In this document: positions 23,316-35,451 of the stretch, one piece after another
How positions within the stretch are numbered: the stretch's first letter is position 1
Layout of the letters: each line of letters starts with the position of its first letter
Assembly: GCA_019722365.1 (NCBI GenBank)
Contig: JADFUC010000554.1
Coordinates: 1-64,000 of the forward strand
Direction: 5' to 3'
Source: Lithospermum erythrorhizon
Taxonomy: Eukaryota; Streptophyta; Magnoliopsida; Boraginales; Boraginaceae
DNA length: 64,000 nt
The notes under the pieces: model-generated
Seen by the model: only the letters and a program-made list of their open reading frames with translations
Database searches by the model: none
What the model was told of the DNA's origin: nothing
Program-made: the position numbers and the translations under genes

Positions 23316-25220
23316 TGTAACGAGCCGCCCTCGGGTTAAGGTCATCAATAGCACTGTACACGAGTCACCAATCGATGGATAATGACATAAAAGACTTCAT
23401 TTAGCATTAATAATAAAAATACACTTTTGTCCGTCGTGGTGAACTAACGTGCATCGCTAGCTTGAGCGATATCACAATGAAGCTTACGTCGACTGAAAAA
23501 TACAACCATGATAAACATAATCTCCTGTCTGACATATTACACGACCTCTACCAGTATACAAGTTTGAATGCTAGAAAACATAACATGAGGAAAAGGGCTG
23601 ATGAGATGTACATGCCCTTTAATAAGCACCGCCTCTGATCTTCGATCCATGACATGATGAGGCACAAAACCTAGGCATAAAACGCCCGCCCATAGAGAAT
23701 AGGGAGTCAGCTATTAAGCTGAGTGAATACAAATACCACAGACTTGATCCCATCACATATATTCATACTTATATATATAACATATGCATATACATTAACC
23801 AGGCCACACAATGAATAACAGTCCACAACTCACATAGAATCCTCTTATACGATGTTACATAATACTATACACATGAGCTTATAATCATAAATAACGCATA
23901 TACATTTAAGGAAAACTGTCTCAACACACAAGATAATCAAAGTCATCAAATGAGGAATCCACCTCCACAAATAGTAAACAGATGAGGAATCCACCTCCAA
24001 ATAATACACATACGAGGAATCCACCTCCAAAAGTAATACACATATAGAGAATCCGCCTCCAAATAATATTACACGTATGAGGAATCCGCCTCACAACTAA
24101 TCGGATGAAGAGGCCTCACCTCCATCCTCCCGACCCGAGGCTATACCCACCGATTATGCATATCACGCTGAGCCTCCCAAATCCTTGAGGGCTACCTGAT
24201 ATGCGCTGCTGAGCCTCCCGATTAAAGTCATGGCCATTCCATGAATAACACACAAAACAATCAAACACATCGCGCCTGACCTTGCAGCCACCACTTGACC
24301 TTAGCGACCACACACACGGTCTCATAACATGAACCATATTCACAACTATCTCATAATCTGAATCATAATCTCAATTATCTCATAATATACCTCATGGCTC
24401 CGATTATTTCATAATATCAATCAAAATCTCCAATTGTTTAAATAGCATGAATCATAAAATCACAATTTCCACATAATATCAATCATAGTCACACAATACA
24501 TATTAGAATAGTCAGAACTGACACATGCAAAAATATATAACAATATATATACGAAAGGTCCCGGCCATTGAGATTTGTACTTTCGTACTCGAACTGGCGA
24601 TAATCTTGCTTTCTGGCGATCCGTGCTGGAGTCACGGTAAACTCTGATTGATAAGTTATACATTATAACACATTCAGTAGACAACCTCTGCCAACATCTA
24701 TTTAAACCCCGAGTATTATACGCGTCTATGACTTCAGTTTAACCTTTTATTAATCATCACCTTCCCCAAAATGAGTACTGGCCAACTTCTAAAATTCCAA
24801 CTTAACTACATTCAATTTACCGACTTCGCTAACTCCCGATATTCGGTCATTACTTTATTATCCCGACAATAACCACGTTAGTCACATTCCAATCAATCCA
24901 ACCATGATCTCAACTGGTAACCCGTTATAATCAACCTTTAGTTCAAAGCCAGTGCTACTCAACTTGGAATAACTTTAACTTCCAGCAATATCCTCAGCCC
25001 CGTCAACCTCAGAAAACATCCAAATTATACTCCTAAACAACTATATTAAAGTCCAGCAACATTATTATACAATTTAAAAGAAATTTGGAAGAAGTCAACT
25101 TCTAAAAGTCAAGTAACCCAATCAACACAATTCAACCCCAAAAATCGATTATAATTACCTCCCGATCACTTATCTGAGGCTAGAGAATACTTCTCTGACA
25201 TCTTAACCTTTAAAAACTCA
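23316..25220 (-). mobile_element. Gypsy solo LTR C, first part (middle of nest)
   Basis: Begins TGTAACGAGCC at 23316, directly after the TSD copy TTAAA (23311-23315). It carries GTCACCAATCGATGGATAAT near 23365, the palindrome TCAGCTATTAAGCTGA at 23707-23722, and several AGGAATCCACCTCC short repeats at about 23950-24090. It is interrupted at about 25220 by the copia element and resumes at 35452. The LTR is about 2.46 kb in total. Confidence 0.85.
23950..24105. repeat. Short tandem repeats GAGGAATCC(A/G)CCTCC in LTR C
   Basis: GAGGAATCCACCTCC or close variants recur about every 28-36 bp, at roughly 23953, 23983, 24014, 24048 and 24078. Related arrays sit at the same place in the LTRs at 53717 and 60710. 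An open frame across them (23845-24030, minus) is a by-product of the repeat, not a gene. Confidence 0.8.
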
Positions 25221-26477
25221 CATTAGCCTAAGATATAACCTTAGGGGGGTGAATAAGGTTTTGAATTAAATTATTATCTTTTAGAGTTTTAATTTAACAA
25301 TGCGGAATTAACAAGCGATAGGTATATAAATTAATTCGATAGACAAAACTCGAGGAGCCGTTAATCGACAATTTAACTATCAAAATGATTAACAATAATA
25401 ATAAGAAATACTTCAAATTAAAGAGTAAAGAGAAAGACAATACACCGCGATTTTAACGGCGGTTCCCCTCTTTGGCACCATTTGTCGGCCTCTGACCTCG
25501 GAGTTTTGGAAAAGATAACTAGCGGCTTGAAGAAATGTTTGAATACACATGGCTTCTCTGGTATTATCGGAATACTAGCGCCCGCTAAGTGACCCAAGCT
25601 ACCCGCTAAGGATTTCAACTCCTAATCAACCTAGATTAGGAACCCCAGAACTCCTTCTTAGGATTTCACTTACTACTCAACTTAGAATAGCAGACACATG
25701 CTTAGCACTTGAGGATTCGCTCAAACACAATAAAGGAATTGAGATATTACACTTTCGTACAACAAAGAAACTCTACAAAAGATAATGAAAAATTAAATAT
25801 AGGAGTTATGACTTTTTGCCTTTTGATTTCAAGGAATTAATTTGCTGAGAAATTAGGTCAAGGAGTATGAAAAGTTGATTGTTTTTGTTTTTAAAAGAAG
25901 GCTATATTGTGCTAAAATTTAAAGTACAAGAAAAACATACATCGTGACCCCGTCGAGACCCGGGGGGTCTCGATGAGCCATTCTAGTGGTTAAGTCTACT
26001 GGCAGTCATAAGCCAGCTACTGTATAGACCCTATCAAAGAGGTCAAGTCTACGTCATCGGGACCGAAGGGGAACCCTCTAGAATTTTCTCTTCCAAAATA
26101 AAGATCGTTTAAAACTGATTCTCGAAGCGAAATGACCTTGATCATTTATGCGAGACTTAACCATGGGACTCAATCTGCTTAGGATTAGAAACTTCTACGG
26201 ACTATGATTTTAAAACACAATAAGATTAAATCGCAAAATTAAATTTACTCACGTATTTAAAAAGCGACGATATACTAGAGTGTAGAGTTTCCTTGAAAGG
26301 CTTGGCGTTTGTTGGGCTATCCATGAGCCTCCGAACATCCCGATCCAACATTTTAAGCCTTTGGAACTTATTAATGAATAAGCTTTGAATACGTTCACTT
26401 GAAAAGCGAGGATTAGTTCGTTTTAAAGCGATTTGTTATCTTAACTTGAGGTTTGAATCGAATACCATTATTCAACA
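25221..26477 (-). mobile_element. Copia element D, 3' LTR
   Basis: In plus reading the LTR opens CATTAGCCTAAGATATAACC at 25221 (compare TGTTAACTAGATATAACC at 34094) and ends TTATTCAACA at 26477. It is followed by ACTCCCCTTTTGATGAT, the complement of a purine tract AAAAGGGGAGT. It is 1257 bp against 1358 bp for the 5' LTR. Shared words include AACAATGCGG, AATTAATTCGATAGAC, AAGTGACCCAAGCTACCC and ATACTAGAGTG. It contains GGTCTCGA-type palindromic words (25947-25975). Confidence 0.85.
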
Positions 26478-28373
26478 AACTCCCCTTTTGATGATAACAA
26501 ATTGACACTCTTAATGGGAAGAAATATAGACAGCAGCCTGACTACTTCCCTCAGCATAAGATTCCCGAAGGTTTTCTTACGAGAAATAAAGCCATAAAAG
26601 CACCATGGATGACATATGGTAAGAAGCACAAAATAATAGCATGGCATGAAATAGATAATAAAACGTCAACAACTATCATAGTAAATAAAACATCCAACAT
26701 GCTAACATAAGAAATAAAACATCAAGCGTAAGTCTCTTCTGTCCCGCTTTGGGATAAATACATGAGACACAGCTTTATTAAAACCTAAACAAAAGCTTGA
26801 CTAAAGCATAAAAACAAAGGGTCAAAGCCATCAAAGTCCTACAGATGATCTTCGGACCACGGCTGCAGCATCAAAGAAAGACCCATTGCGTCCTCACCAT
26901 CGTCATAAATGATGATATAATCTTGCGAGAACCCGATCAGGAGAAGGTAGTCGGATGCGAAGTAGATGCCGGATGTGTACTTGTACCCTTGACCCGGTGG
27001 CCATCCTCAACCTCGGCCTCGTCATCCGAATGCCAAATATTTCTTGTGGGCACCCGTCTTCTCATTGGAATCTCCCAAAGAAACAAGAAAGATTTCATAA
27101 TCCACTTTTTACATAGTCCTTTTATCTTCTTGTTTTCTTTGAGAAGTGTTTACGGACCTTTCATAAGAAGCACTTGATTATCCTCTACATGGCTTGTTGC
27201 CTCGTGCAATACCGTTAAGCAGAGTGTCGTGATGTGAAACATGCTCGGCGCACAAAATACAGAGAACTTTCATGATCGCTATCATCACCCTCGCCCATCA
27301 AGATAAATGCGTCCCATGCGTCATCATTAAGTCCTCGTCATCAACGTCCTCATCATCCATCTGAGGTCCTCAAATCATCAACTTCCACTAGCCATTTCCT
27401 CCCATCATGGCTAATTCTTCCATTATCCTCGATGAAACTAATTAGCCTCAGCTTCCACCAAAAGGCGGTTATTGACAATTGTACACGTCCTAAAATAGTC
27501 TTTGTGGTAATCCTATGGGTTCCGCCCAATCAATGGCTAGAAACTCTATCTCCTCCCCAAGACTCCATAATATGTGTAATGAGCATTCCATACGGAAGAG
27601 TTGTTGCCTTGGTATTGCCCATAGAGTGACGCATGTGGAAAGCAATTATGATTGGAAGATTGATACGTTGGCGGAGCAAAAACTTGTATGTCAAGGAATT
27701 TACAACCCTACTCGGATTCCTATCTTGAGAACCCACGGGGACCAACGACTTCACAAAGCAAGTATTGGCAAATCTTGCCTCTCCGGTGTACAAATGTAAG
27801 CACGGCAAAGTATCGACCACCCCCTTCTTTCGATACCCATTCCTAAACCTCCGACCATTGTTCAACATTGCGGTCACATTTGCCGCCGACTACCGATCTC
27901 ATCACGGAGGCCTGCGTCGACAGCGTAGCTAGAGAAACCATTCACGCTGACAACCCCGAGTCCTCCCTAAAATTTCTCATTTTGTACTCAAAAGACCTCC
28001 CATTGAATTCCAACTTAAGATTGAGACTATTACTATTGGGAGTGTGAATAACAACATGCTCATAGAAGAAATAAACCCAATCCGGAAAGATGTCGTAGGA
28101 CTTACCCAAAAATTTTTCCCACTTTTGAAATTTACAATCCGGAATGTCGTCCCTCCCGAGTCTCCTCCGTCGCCTTAATAATATCCGTCGAAAGAATGTT
28201 AGGCTTGCGATTCTTTACTTTTTCCACCTCTAGATAGCAAAGGATTTACATTTTTCAACTTTGCTTGTGGATTTGAAGAACTCCACTTTTTGATAAAGAA
28301 CCCGCGATTTGAGGATTTGGGATTTTTGGGTTCTTGCCCTCTTTTTTGTAGGTTTAGAAGGATTTGAGGCCAT
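26478..28373 (-). pseudogene. Extra ORF region after copia pol (host-like, broken)
   Basis: This region lies between pol and the 3' LTR of copia element D, where Sireviruses may carry an extra ORF. On the minus strand it opens with a basic MASNPSKPTKKRARTQ at 28373. About 27640-27560 it reads INLPIIIAFHMRHSMG then LPYGMLITHIME. I recognise this from plant proteins annotated as putative plant transposon protein domain, which have a similar N.P..I..HM......LPYG..ITRI pattern. Toward its end (about 27400-27260) it becomes acidic (GEGDDSDHE). Frames are broken, so it is a pseudogene; its function is unknown. No transmembrane envelope signature was seen. Confidence 0.5.
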
Positions 28374-28554
28374 TTTAGTGGAGATTTGTTGAAGAATGTA
28401 GTAAATTTGGGAATTAAAATGATAAAAAGGACAACTTTGGATGGATTGTTGATGAAATTGGTGGTAAGGGGCGGTTATGGGATGAATTAGGGTTGAAAAT
28501 TTGTGATTTTGTGTTGAAATGGGAAGAGGTGGGTGAGGAGGTATATATAGAGGC

Positions 28555-28820
28555 GGTTCATCGAGACCCATTCGAGGTAGGGGTCTCGTGGAGTCGATAG
28601 AGCTGGTGGCCGATTTCTGTGGTGGTTATTTCGCCATCGAGACCCGTTCGAAGGGGAATGCCAATGGGCTCTGAGCAGGCCGGGGGTTATTTTTGCATCG
28701 AGACTCGCCGAGGCCGGGGGGTCTCGATGGGGTCTCGATGCGGCTATTGGTGGTGGTTATTTCGGTCATCGAGACCCATTCGAGAGAGGGGGGGGTCGAT
28801 GGCCTCGATGACCGAGGTAA
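28555..28820. repeat. GGTCTCGA/TCGAGACC palindromic cluster
   Basis: Within 265 bp the words ATCGAGACCC or GGGTCTCGATG occur about ten times in both orientations, separated by G-rich spacers (GGCCGGGGGG, GGGGGGG). Examples begin at about 28559, 28581, 28636, 28697, 28720, 28732 and 28768. The same words cluster in both LTRs of this element (25947-26060 and 34829-35005). Short frames across it on both strands are compositional. Confidence 0.85.
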
Positions 28821-29130
28821 GGGGATTTGCTTGATTCCGCCTTGATAATCCCGATCGTCCACATACAAGCGGCAGATGACCCGACCTGGCGTTCAATTTA
28901 AGCAACCATCCATGATTTTACTCAAAACCCGACAAACCAACATTTCCCTACCTCGATACACAACCGTAGACTCCCTTCAACAACATCCTCCTTAATCCCG
29001 ACTCGCATTCGGACAATTTTATCGCTTGAACATCGTCCCAAAAAATTGACTGATTTAAACACATAGCATGCATACAATTCAAAGGCTTAAAATACATGAG
29101 AGATAAAATCACTTGCTAGAAAGATCAAGC
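28821..29130 (-). other. Spacer between pol and post-pol repeat
   Basis: About 300 bp of non-coding DNA lie between the end of pol and the GGTCTCGA cluster. I see no motif in it beyond a local CCCGATCG-type word. Confidence 0.4.
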
Positions 29131-30440
29131 ATCCACAGCTCGCCTAATGCGGTTAAATTGATCCTCGAGGTAGTGGTTTGGTGAAGATATCCCTTGAAGT
29201 TGATCATTTGTCCCCCACGAACTTGGAATCAATGTTCCACTTTTTGCACGTGATCCGGATGAAGTGATGACGGTTTCAATGTGCTTGGTCTTGAATGTTG
29301 CCGCGGATTTTTAGCGATGTTGATGGCGACGTATTGATCACATAACACCCATTACTTGATCGTACTTGATCGAAGTCTTCGATGTTGTTTCATCAAAGCA
29401 CTTGGCTTGACACAATTTCCAACCGCCATATTCGGCCTCCGCCGTTAATGATACCACGCTATTTTTGTTTAACTTTGCTTGACCGCGAGGTGAGGCTATA
29501 TCCAATGAAGTGACAAGTCCCTTTAGTGCTTTTTACATCCAGAAGTGTGCAACCCGCAAAATCCGCATCCGAGTATCCCACAAGTTCAAAATTCTTGCTC
29601 ATCGGATACCAAAGCCCATAGTCAATTGTCCCTTTCACGTACCGAAGGATCCTTTTAACCGCTTTAAGATGAGACTCTTTGGGACACGCTTGGAAACGAG
29701 CACCTGAACACCCACGACAAGCAATAATATCGGGTCTAGAAGCGGTAAGATAAAGAAGACTACCAATCATACCTCGATATTTTGTCTCATTGACACTTGT
29801 ACCTTGCTCGTCCTTGTCTAGCTTTGTTGATGTCGACATGGGAGTTCCGATCACCTTTGCATCTTCCATCCCGAATTTCTTTATGAGTTCTTTCGAGAAC
29901 TTGCTTTGACTAATGAAGATGCCGTCATCCATTTGCTTCACTTGGAGTCCGAGAAAGAAGTTCAATTCGCCCATCATGCTCATCTCGGGCTTCGGCTTGT
30001 CATCATTTTCGAAAATTCCTCCTTGGCAATGAATCATTAGTAGAACCGAAAATAATATGTGGCTTATAAATTTGAACAAAATAAGGTGTTTGCCACTTGG
30101 TTTTTAAGGAAACGTGGAATCAGGCTTTCCTTCTTGAAACCATTCCCAGCTAAATGATGGCAACCTCTCGTACGAGCTACAGGTGCTTTGTTTTAAACCG
30201 TAAAGGGCTTTATACGGATTTAAAAATGAGTAGAGGGGATAATTTGGATCTTGAAAGCCAGTAGTTGTTTCCTCGTCAAAAACCATTTAGAAGGCGCTTT
30301 TGACATCCATTTGGTGTAGTTTGAAATCCATATGACTAGCGAAGGCTAGAATATCTGAATGGATTCGAGCCCTAGCCTTGGAGCAAATGTTTCATCAAAG
30401 TCTATTCGCTTACGACTTGATTATAACGCTTGAACAACAA
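29130..30440 (-). pseudogene. Copia RT and RNase H relic (element D)
   Basis: On the minus strand a copia pol is clear. About 30345-30290 reads KLHQMDVKSAFLNG. Frame 30286-30104 gives GFQDPNYP and KALYGLKQ. Frame 30079-29459 gives [63 protein letters not shown] and [10 protein letters not shown]. RNase H continues, shifted, with TAEAEYGG (about 29440), INIAKNP, KTKHIE and a DQL..ISS.PL-type end near 29130. The YVDD box is lost: between about 30074 and 30056 the expected Y-V-D-D reads Y-K-P-H. Stops and shifts separate the blocks. It is followed by the post-pol region, so the layout is Sirevirus-like. Confidence 0.88.
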
Positions 30441-30879
30441 GGCGACTTTTTATTTACTAAAAGCGACACCGGTTTCATCAAGTTTATTTCTAAAAACCCA
30501 TTTTGTTCCAATAATGGTTCCTCATGAGTTTTTCAACTAAGTGCCAAACTTTGCATCTTTGAATTGTTCAAGAGTTCTTTTTTGCATAGATAAAATCGAT
30601 CGGATCTAGAGCTTGTTTAATAGTAGAGGGGTACTACTTGAGACACATAAGCACTATGAGAGAGGCAAACATTATTTAACGAGGATCGAGTAGTTACCGC
30701 TTTGAGATCACCTAGAGGAGCCAAGGTCAGGGGGGATGATTGCTTAACGTTACCGTGCTCACTAAGTAAATCTTAAATGTGTTGGCCATTGGAGATAATC
30801 ATCACGTCTTGGGGTTCTCGATGATGATTTGGTTTCTCCCCATAATTGATCTTCCTCATTTGATACTTGGTTTTTGAGG

Positions 30880-32220
30880 CTCATCGCATCTTTGAAATTC
30901 TCATCCACATTGACACCTAATGGTCGTCACCAAATGCACTTTCTGAGCTTTTACCGACAAGCGGATTAGATTCATCAAAGTTAACATGAATAGATTCTTG
31001 CACACATTGATCCTTCTTATTATAGATGATATATGTTTTACTAGTTTTAGAGTAACCAAGAAAGATTGCCTCGTTAGATTTAGCATCAAATTTTCCCAAT
31101 CATCTTTGAAATTGTTAGAATATAACACTTACGTCAAAAACTTTAAAATAATCAATACGAGGGATTTTTACCATGCAAAGTTAAGTAAGGAGTTTTGTCA
31201 GAATAGGTCTAAGGAATACGGTTGATAGTGTAGCGATTGTCCACGGCGTGTACAAAAATATTTTTGGCAAGTTGTGTTCAAACTGACGTGGTAGGCCCGT
31301 TTTCTTGAATGGTCTATTCTTTCGCTCCCTTTGACTCCATTTTGTTGAGGTGTTCTTGGTGCGAAAAGTTGTGTTGGATCGTACTCCCCACAAACTCCTC
31401 GAACTCCTCATTCTCAGTTCGCCTCCGTGATCGCTTCTTATGGCTTTGATTTTGAAGCCACTTTTCATTCGTGAGCTTTCTCGCAACTTAGAAACTCTTT
31501 AAAAGCATCACTTTTATTAGCAAGGCCCGTCCTTGAAGTAAACCTTGGCGTAATGCGTCCCTGATAACGAATACATATTTGATCACGAACTCTCAGCATC
31601 CGTTTCACCAAATAAATCCATATGTAACAAATCAGTACATGGTTTGGCCAAACAAGATTTATAGGTTTAAAAAGAAGGCTATGTGCATTTTACCGAGTTG
31701 ACATGCATCACAAAGTTTAATCTTTTATACGTGAGATTTAGTAGACCTTTTACATGTGAGTGCTTATCTGTTCGATAACATTTCAATCTTAGCATGACCC
31801 GACCGTCGATGTCATAAACTTCATCATCATGAACGCGTTCATGCAAATATTACTAGTTTCAACCCGAATCAAAGTTAACATAATACGCATTATTCAATCG
31901 ATAGCCATGCACAACAAATGAAGATGAAGCATTTGAAATAACACGTTATATTTAGAAAATCGGCCTCGTAATCATTTCAAATAATTGACCGCGCTTAGCA
32001 AATTAAACTTTTACGCCGTAACCAATGAGTATTTTTTAATTTTTAAAACAACCTTTCTTACGGTATCCTTTACCTAAATTTTGGGCGGTTTCGTTGTTAG
32101 CGAACTTTACATTTCGACCGCGCTTGTTGCAAGCTTTAGAAAAGTGAAGCATCTCCCGTCATGTGCGCTTGAGCATCCATTTATCCATACGTCAAATATT
32201 TCTTTCATGGATGGCGGCCC
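30880..32220 (-). pseudogene. Copia integrase relic (element D)
   Basis: On the minus strand, about 31440-31390 reads GFKIKAIRSDHGGE, the integrase core block with its second catalytic aspartate. Next come QHNF.A.RTPQQNG-like remains and ERKNR, in shifted frames to about 31310. Frame 31099-30917 gives GKFDAKSNEAIFLGYSKTSK and QESIHVNFDES, the conserved block just after copia integrases. The HHCC/pre-integrase region, about 32200-31650, is too decayed to call residue by residue. The gag-integrase-RT order fits Ty1/copia and not gypsy. Confidence 0.8.
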
Positions 32221-34080
32221 TCCTACAACACAAAATCAAGTTCTCATTTAAATTTAATATGATTTGGGTCCTTGGGGTTAAATAAGTAAGATGGATTCCT
32301 CCGCAATCCATTTCGGTCTTAGAGACTTAGGACACCAGGTGCAGTTCTGTAACCTTTACAGGCGGGGGGCATCTTCAAGAGGCTACGTGATTTCCTTTTT
32401 TCACAATAAGTGCAAGTGAAATGCGGTCTAACAAATTTGATACGGATGATGAAGCAACATTGATAGAAGAATGAGGGAGTTAACACTTGAATAGCTTTAA
32501 CCCCTTTTTGTTGGTAGGATAATTAGGCATCAGGGCTACCATTCAACTTGTTTGTTCTCAAGAATATAAGTTGAGTGATTTGTAAGTTCTATATTCAACT
32601 CAACCTTATTAAGATTTTGTTTAAGCTCCAATTTTCAAGAGACCATGTTTTTTAGATTGGAGTGAGAGTTTTAACAAAGTAACTTCATTTTCGAGAGAGA
32701 GAGGAGGTTTTAGCAAAGCAAGCTTTTATTTGTTTTCGAAAGTTCTTTTTGTTTCTTTTTAAGCAATTTCATAAAACTTAACAACTCATTATATTCAGGC
32801 AGCATTAAAATCATTACTCGAAGTGCTAAATAAATACTAATAGGCACAAATCATCAAATAAAGGAAATAGAGTTAAGAGGTACCTCCATGAAATGCTTGT
32901 GCCATGAGGCAACGCGTTCAATTTCGGCCACCAGTCGGGATTTGCTTTAGGATATCCTCCCAAGTGACCTTGTTGCATATTTTCTTGGATTGAGACCACT
33001 TGGCGAGGACAATCCATGCGGATGTTAGGGCTTGACAAACCAGCTTGTTTTTATCTCTTTTAGGTTTTGCCTCTTTATGCTTGCCGCCAAATCTTTCACT
33101 TTCATAGTTGTCATATTTCACCTGAAGCTTTTGTCCATGATCATTCATTACTCTTTTTGAATCTTAGAAATTTTTTTGAAGTCTCTAGCAAACATGGCCA
33201 TATCTTGATCAATCTTTGTCTTTTCTCAAAACTTTTTGTGCTTTGGCCTTGCTTGAAAGGCCATTTCTTTTTTGTCCTGATTCGAGCACTTGGTGCTTTA
33301 GCAATTATACCCTCTTCGGCTTTCAAAGATCAATGAGCTCTTGATTGGAAAGAAGAGTCTTGATGTCTTTGGCTTCATTTATATGCCTTTTCTTTTTGGC
33401 CAAACTTCGGGATTGAAAACTACATGATTCTCCCGTTCAAGTCTTGGGAGAATGTCTTCCTAGAGAGTCCAAGTTGTTGATGATGATGGTATTGAACCTT
33501 TGATGCATGTCTTTGGTGGACTCGATACATTTCCACAAGGTTTGTCTTCTCTGAAATTAAAAATCGAACCCTTGTGATACTTCACTTGGCTAGAACCAAC
33601 ATGAAGTGGTTTTAAATTAATATCTCCTTGGCGACTTCGTCACTTGGCTCGAGCATGCTCCTCCATGCACATGGCATTGTGAAGAACATGAATGGCTTTT
33701 GGAATTCAACTCCACTTTCTTGAGTTCCTCATCCCTTAGTACTCCATCATCCTCTTTTATAAAATCCTCAATGAACCTCCACAGGCGGCACCTAATTCTC
33801 TTATATTTGCCTCATCGGCTTTAGTCGAGTTCTATGAGGCTCGAACATTTGATACTTAAATTAAGTAGTCCGCTTGATGATCACTCTCCCATAATTTGTA
33901 GTCGATGTTTTGCACGTGATACACTTGAATCGTTGCACCCGATAAATTATAATTTGATCATTAGCTTGATAATTGGCTTCTGTTCGACACACGCCCAGCA
34001 AAGTTCTCGAGCTTCTGATATTCCCGTTCTTACCCGCGATCTTTTTTCTCTGAGATTTTAAGCTTAAGGCGTAGAACAGA
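32221..34080 (-). pseudogene. Copia gag relic (element D)
   Basis: The region between the primer-binding site and integrase should hold gag. On the minus strand at about 33090-33000 a basic stretch, GGKHKEAKPKRDKNKLVC, is followed, after a shift, by PNIRMDCP. This matches a CCHC zinc knuckle that has lost its second cysteine and its histidine. Lysine-rich frames (33326-33141) and a glutamate/lysine coiled-coil-like stretch fit a capsid region. Many stops prevent translation. The start codon could not be fixed. Confidence 0.6.
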
Positions 34081-34092
34081 CTCTGATACCAA
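34081..34092 (-). other. Primer-binding site of copia element D
   Basis: CTCTGATACCA on the plus strand is the complement of TGGTATCAGAG, the methionyl-tRNA primer-binding sequence. It lies next to the LTR start TGTTAACTAG at 34094. It proves the minus orientation of element D and makes the LTR at 34094-35451 the 5' LTR. Confidence 0.9.
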
Positions 34093-34093
34093 T

Positions 34094-35451
34094 TGTTAAC
34101 TAGATATAACCTTAGAGGATGAATAAGGTTTTAGAATTAAGAAATTATTATCTTTCGAGTTTTAATTTAACAATGCGGGATGAGCAGCTTGATAGGTATA
34201 TAAATTAATTCGATAGACCGACTTCTGGCTTCGAGAATGATTAGTCAACAATATAACTATCAAAATGATTAACAATAATAATAAGAAGAATACTTGAAAG
34301 TAAGGGAGTAAGAGAAAGACAATACACACGATTTTAACGAGCTTTGGTTCCCTGCTTCGACAGCAAAGCTTCAACCTCGGGATTTTGTAAAGATAACTAG
34401 CGCTTGAAGAAATGTTTGAATACACAGAAACTTCTCTCGAGACTATTATCAAACACCTAGCCTACAACTAAGTGACCCAAGCTACCCAGCTAAAGGTTTC
34501 AACTCCTAATCAACTAGATTAGGAACCCTGAGAACTCACTTCTTAAGTTTCACTTTACTACTCGACTTAGAATAGCAAACCATGTACTTACTTGAGGATT
34601 TCACTCAAACACAATAAAAGGAATTGAGATATTACACTTTTCGCAAAACAAGGAAACTCTACAAAAGATAATGAAAAATTAAATGTAGGAGTTATGACTT
34701 TTGCCTTTTTGATTTCCAAGGAATTAATTGCTCAGAAATTAGGTCAAAAAGAATTATCAAATTTTTTTTTTTAAAAGGAAGAGGCTTTATATAGTGCACA
34801 AAATTTAAAAGTGGCATATCGTGACCCCATCGAAGAGACGGGGGTCTCGATGAGCCGATGGGTTAAGTGCTGATGCCGTGGCCAATTCTGTATAGACCTG
34901 TCGAGAGAGGTCAAGGTCTCGATGCATCGGGACCTATGTCGAGACCGGGGGTCACCGAAGAGGTCTCGATCGCCGGGTTTCAGGGAACCTCGATGGGGGT
35001 CTCGATAATTCAGTTTTCTCTTCCAAGAGCCAAAAGATGTCGTTTCAAGCGGATTCTCGAGAAAGCAGAGGAAATGACCGCCTTGATGGTTTATGCGAGA
35101 CTTAACCATGAATCGTCATACTTAGGATTAGAAAATACGGACTATCGATTACAAAACACAATAAGATTAAATCGCCAAAAGTCATTACTCACATATTTAA
35201 AAACGACAATATACTAGAGTGGGGATTTCCTTACAAATGCTATAAACAATAAAGAACACGAGCTCATGAAAGGCTTGGCGTTTGTTAGACTAAATCCATG
35301 AGCTTAGAACATCGATCAACATTTTAAAGCGCTTGAACTTATTAATGAATAAGCTTTGAATACACGTTCACTTGGCTTGAGGATTAGTTCGTTTAAACAA
35401 TTTGTTATCTTAGCCGAAAGCGAGGGTTTGAATCGAATACCGTTATTGACA
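34094..35451 (-). mobile_element. Copia element D, 5' LTR
   Basis: In plus reading it runs from TGTTAACTAGATATAACC to CGTTATTGACA. The next bases AACTCA (35452-35457) repeat AACTCA at 25215-25220 on the other side of the element, a target-site duplication of 5-6 bp. Compared with the 3' LTR it has a longer GGTCTCGA-rich block (34829-35005). The two LTRs differ by many short insertions and deletions as well as substitutions. Open frames on both strands around 34771-35217 come from the palindromic block. Confidence 0.88.

Noticed and set aside
26845..27177. Plus-strand frame of 110 codons, and neighbours at 27432-27799
   Set aside because: They are antisense to the post-pol region of copia element D, and the recognisable protein words are on the minus strand.
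28619..28868. Overlapping frames on both strands rich in R, G, S and P
   Set aside because: They arise from the palindromic GGTCTCGA block, which is similarly open in both directions.
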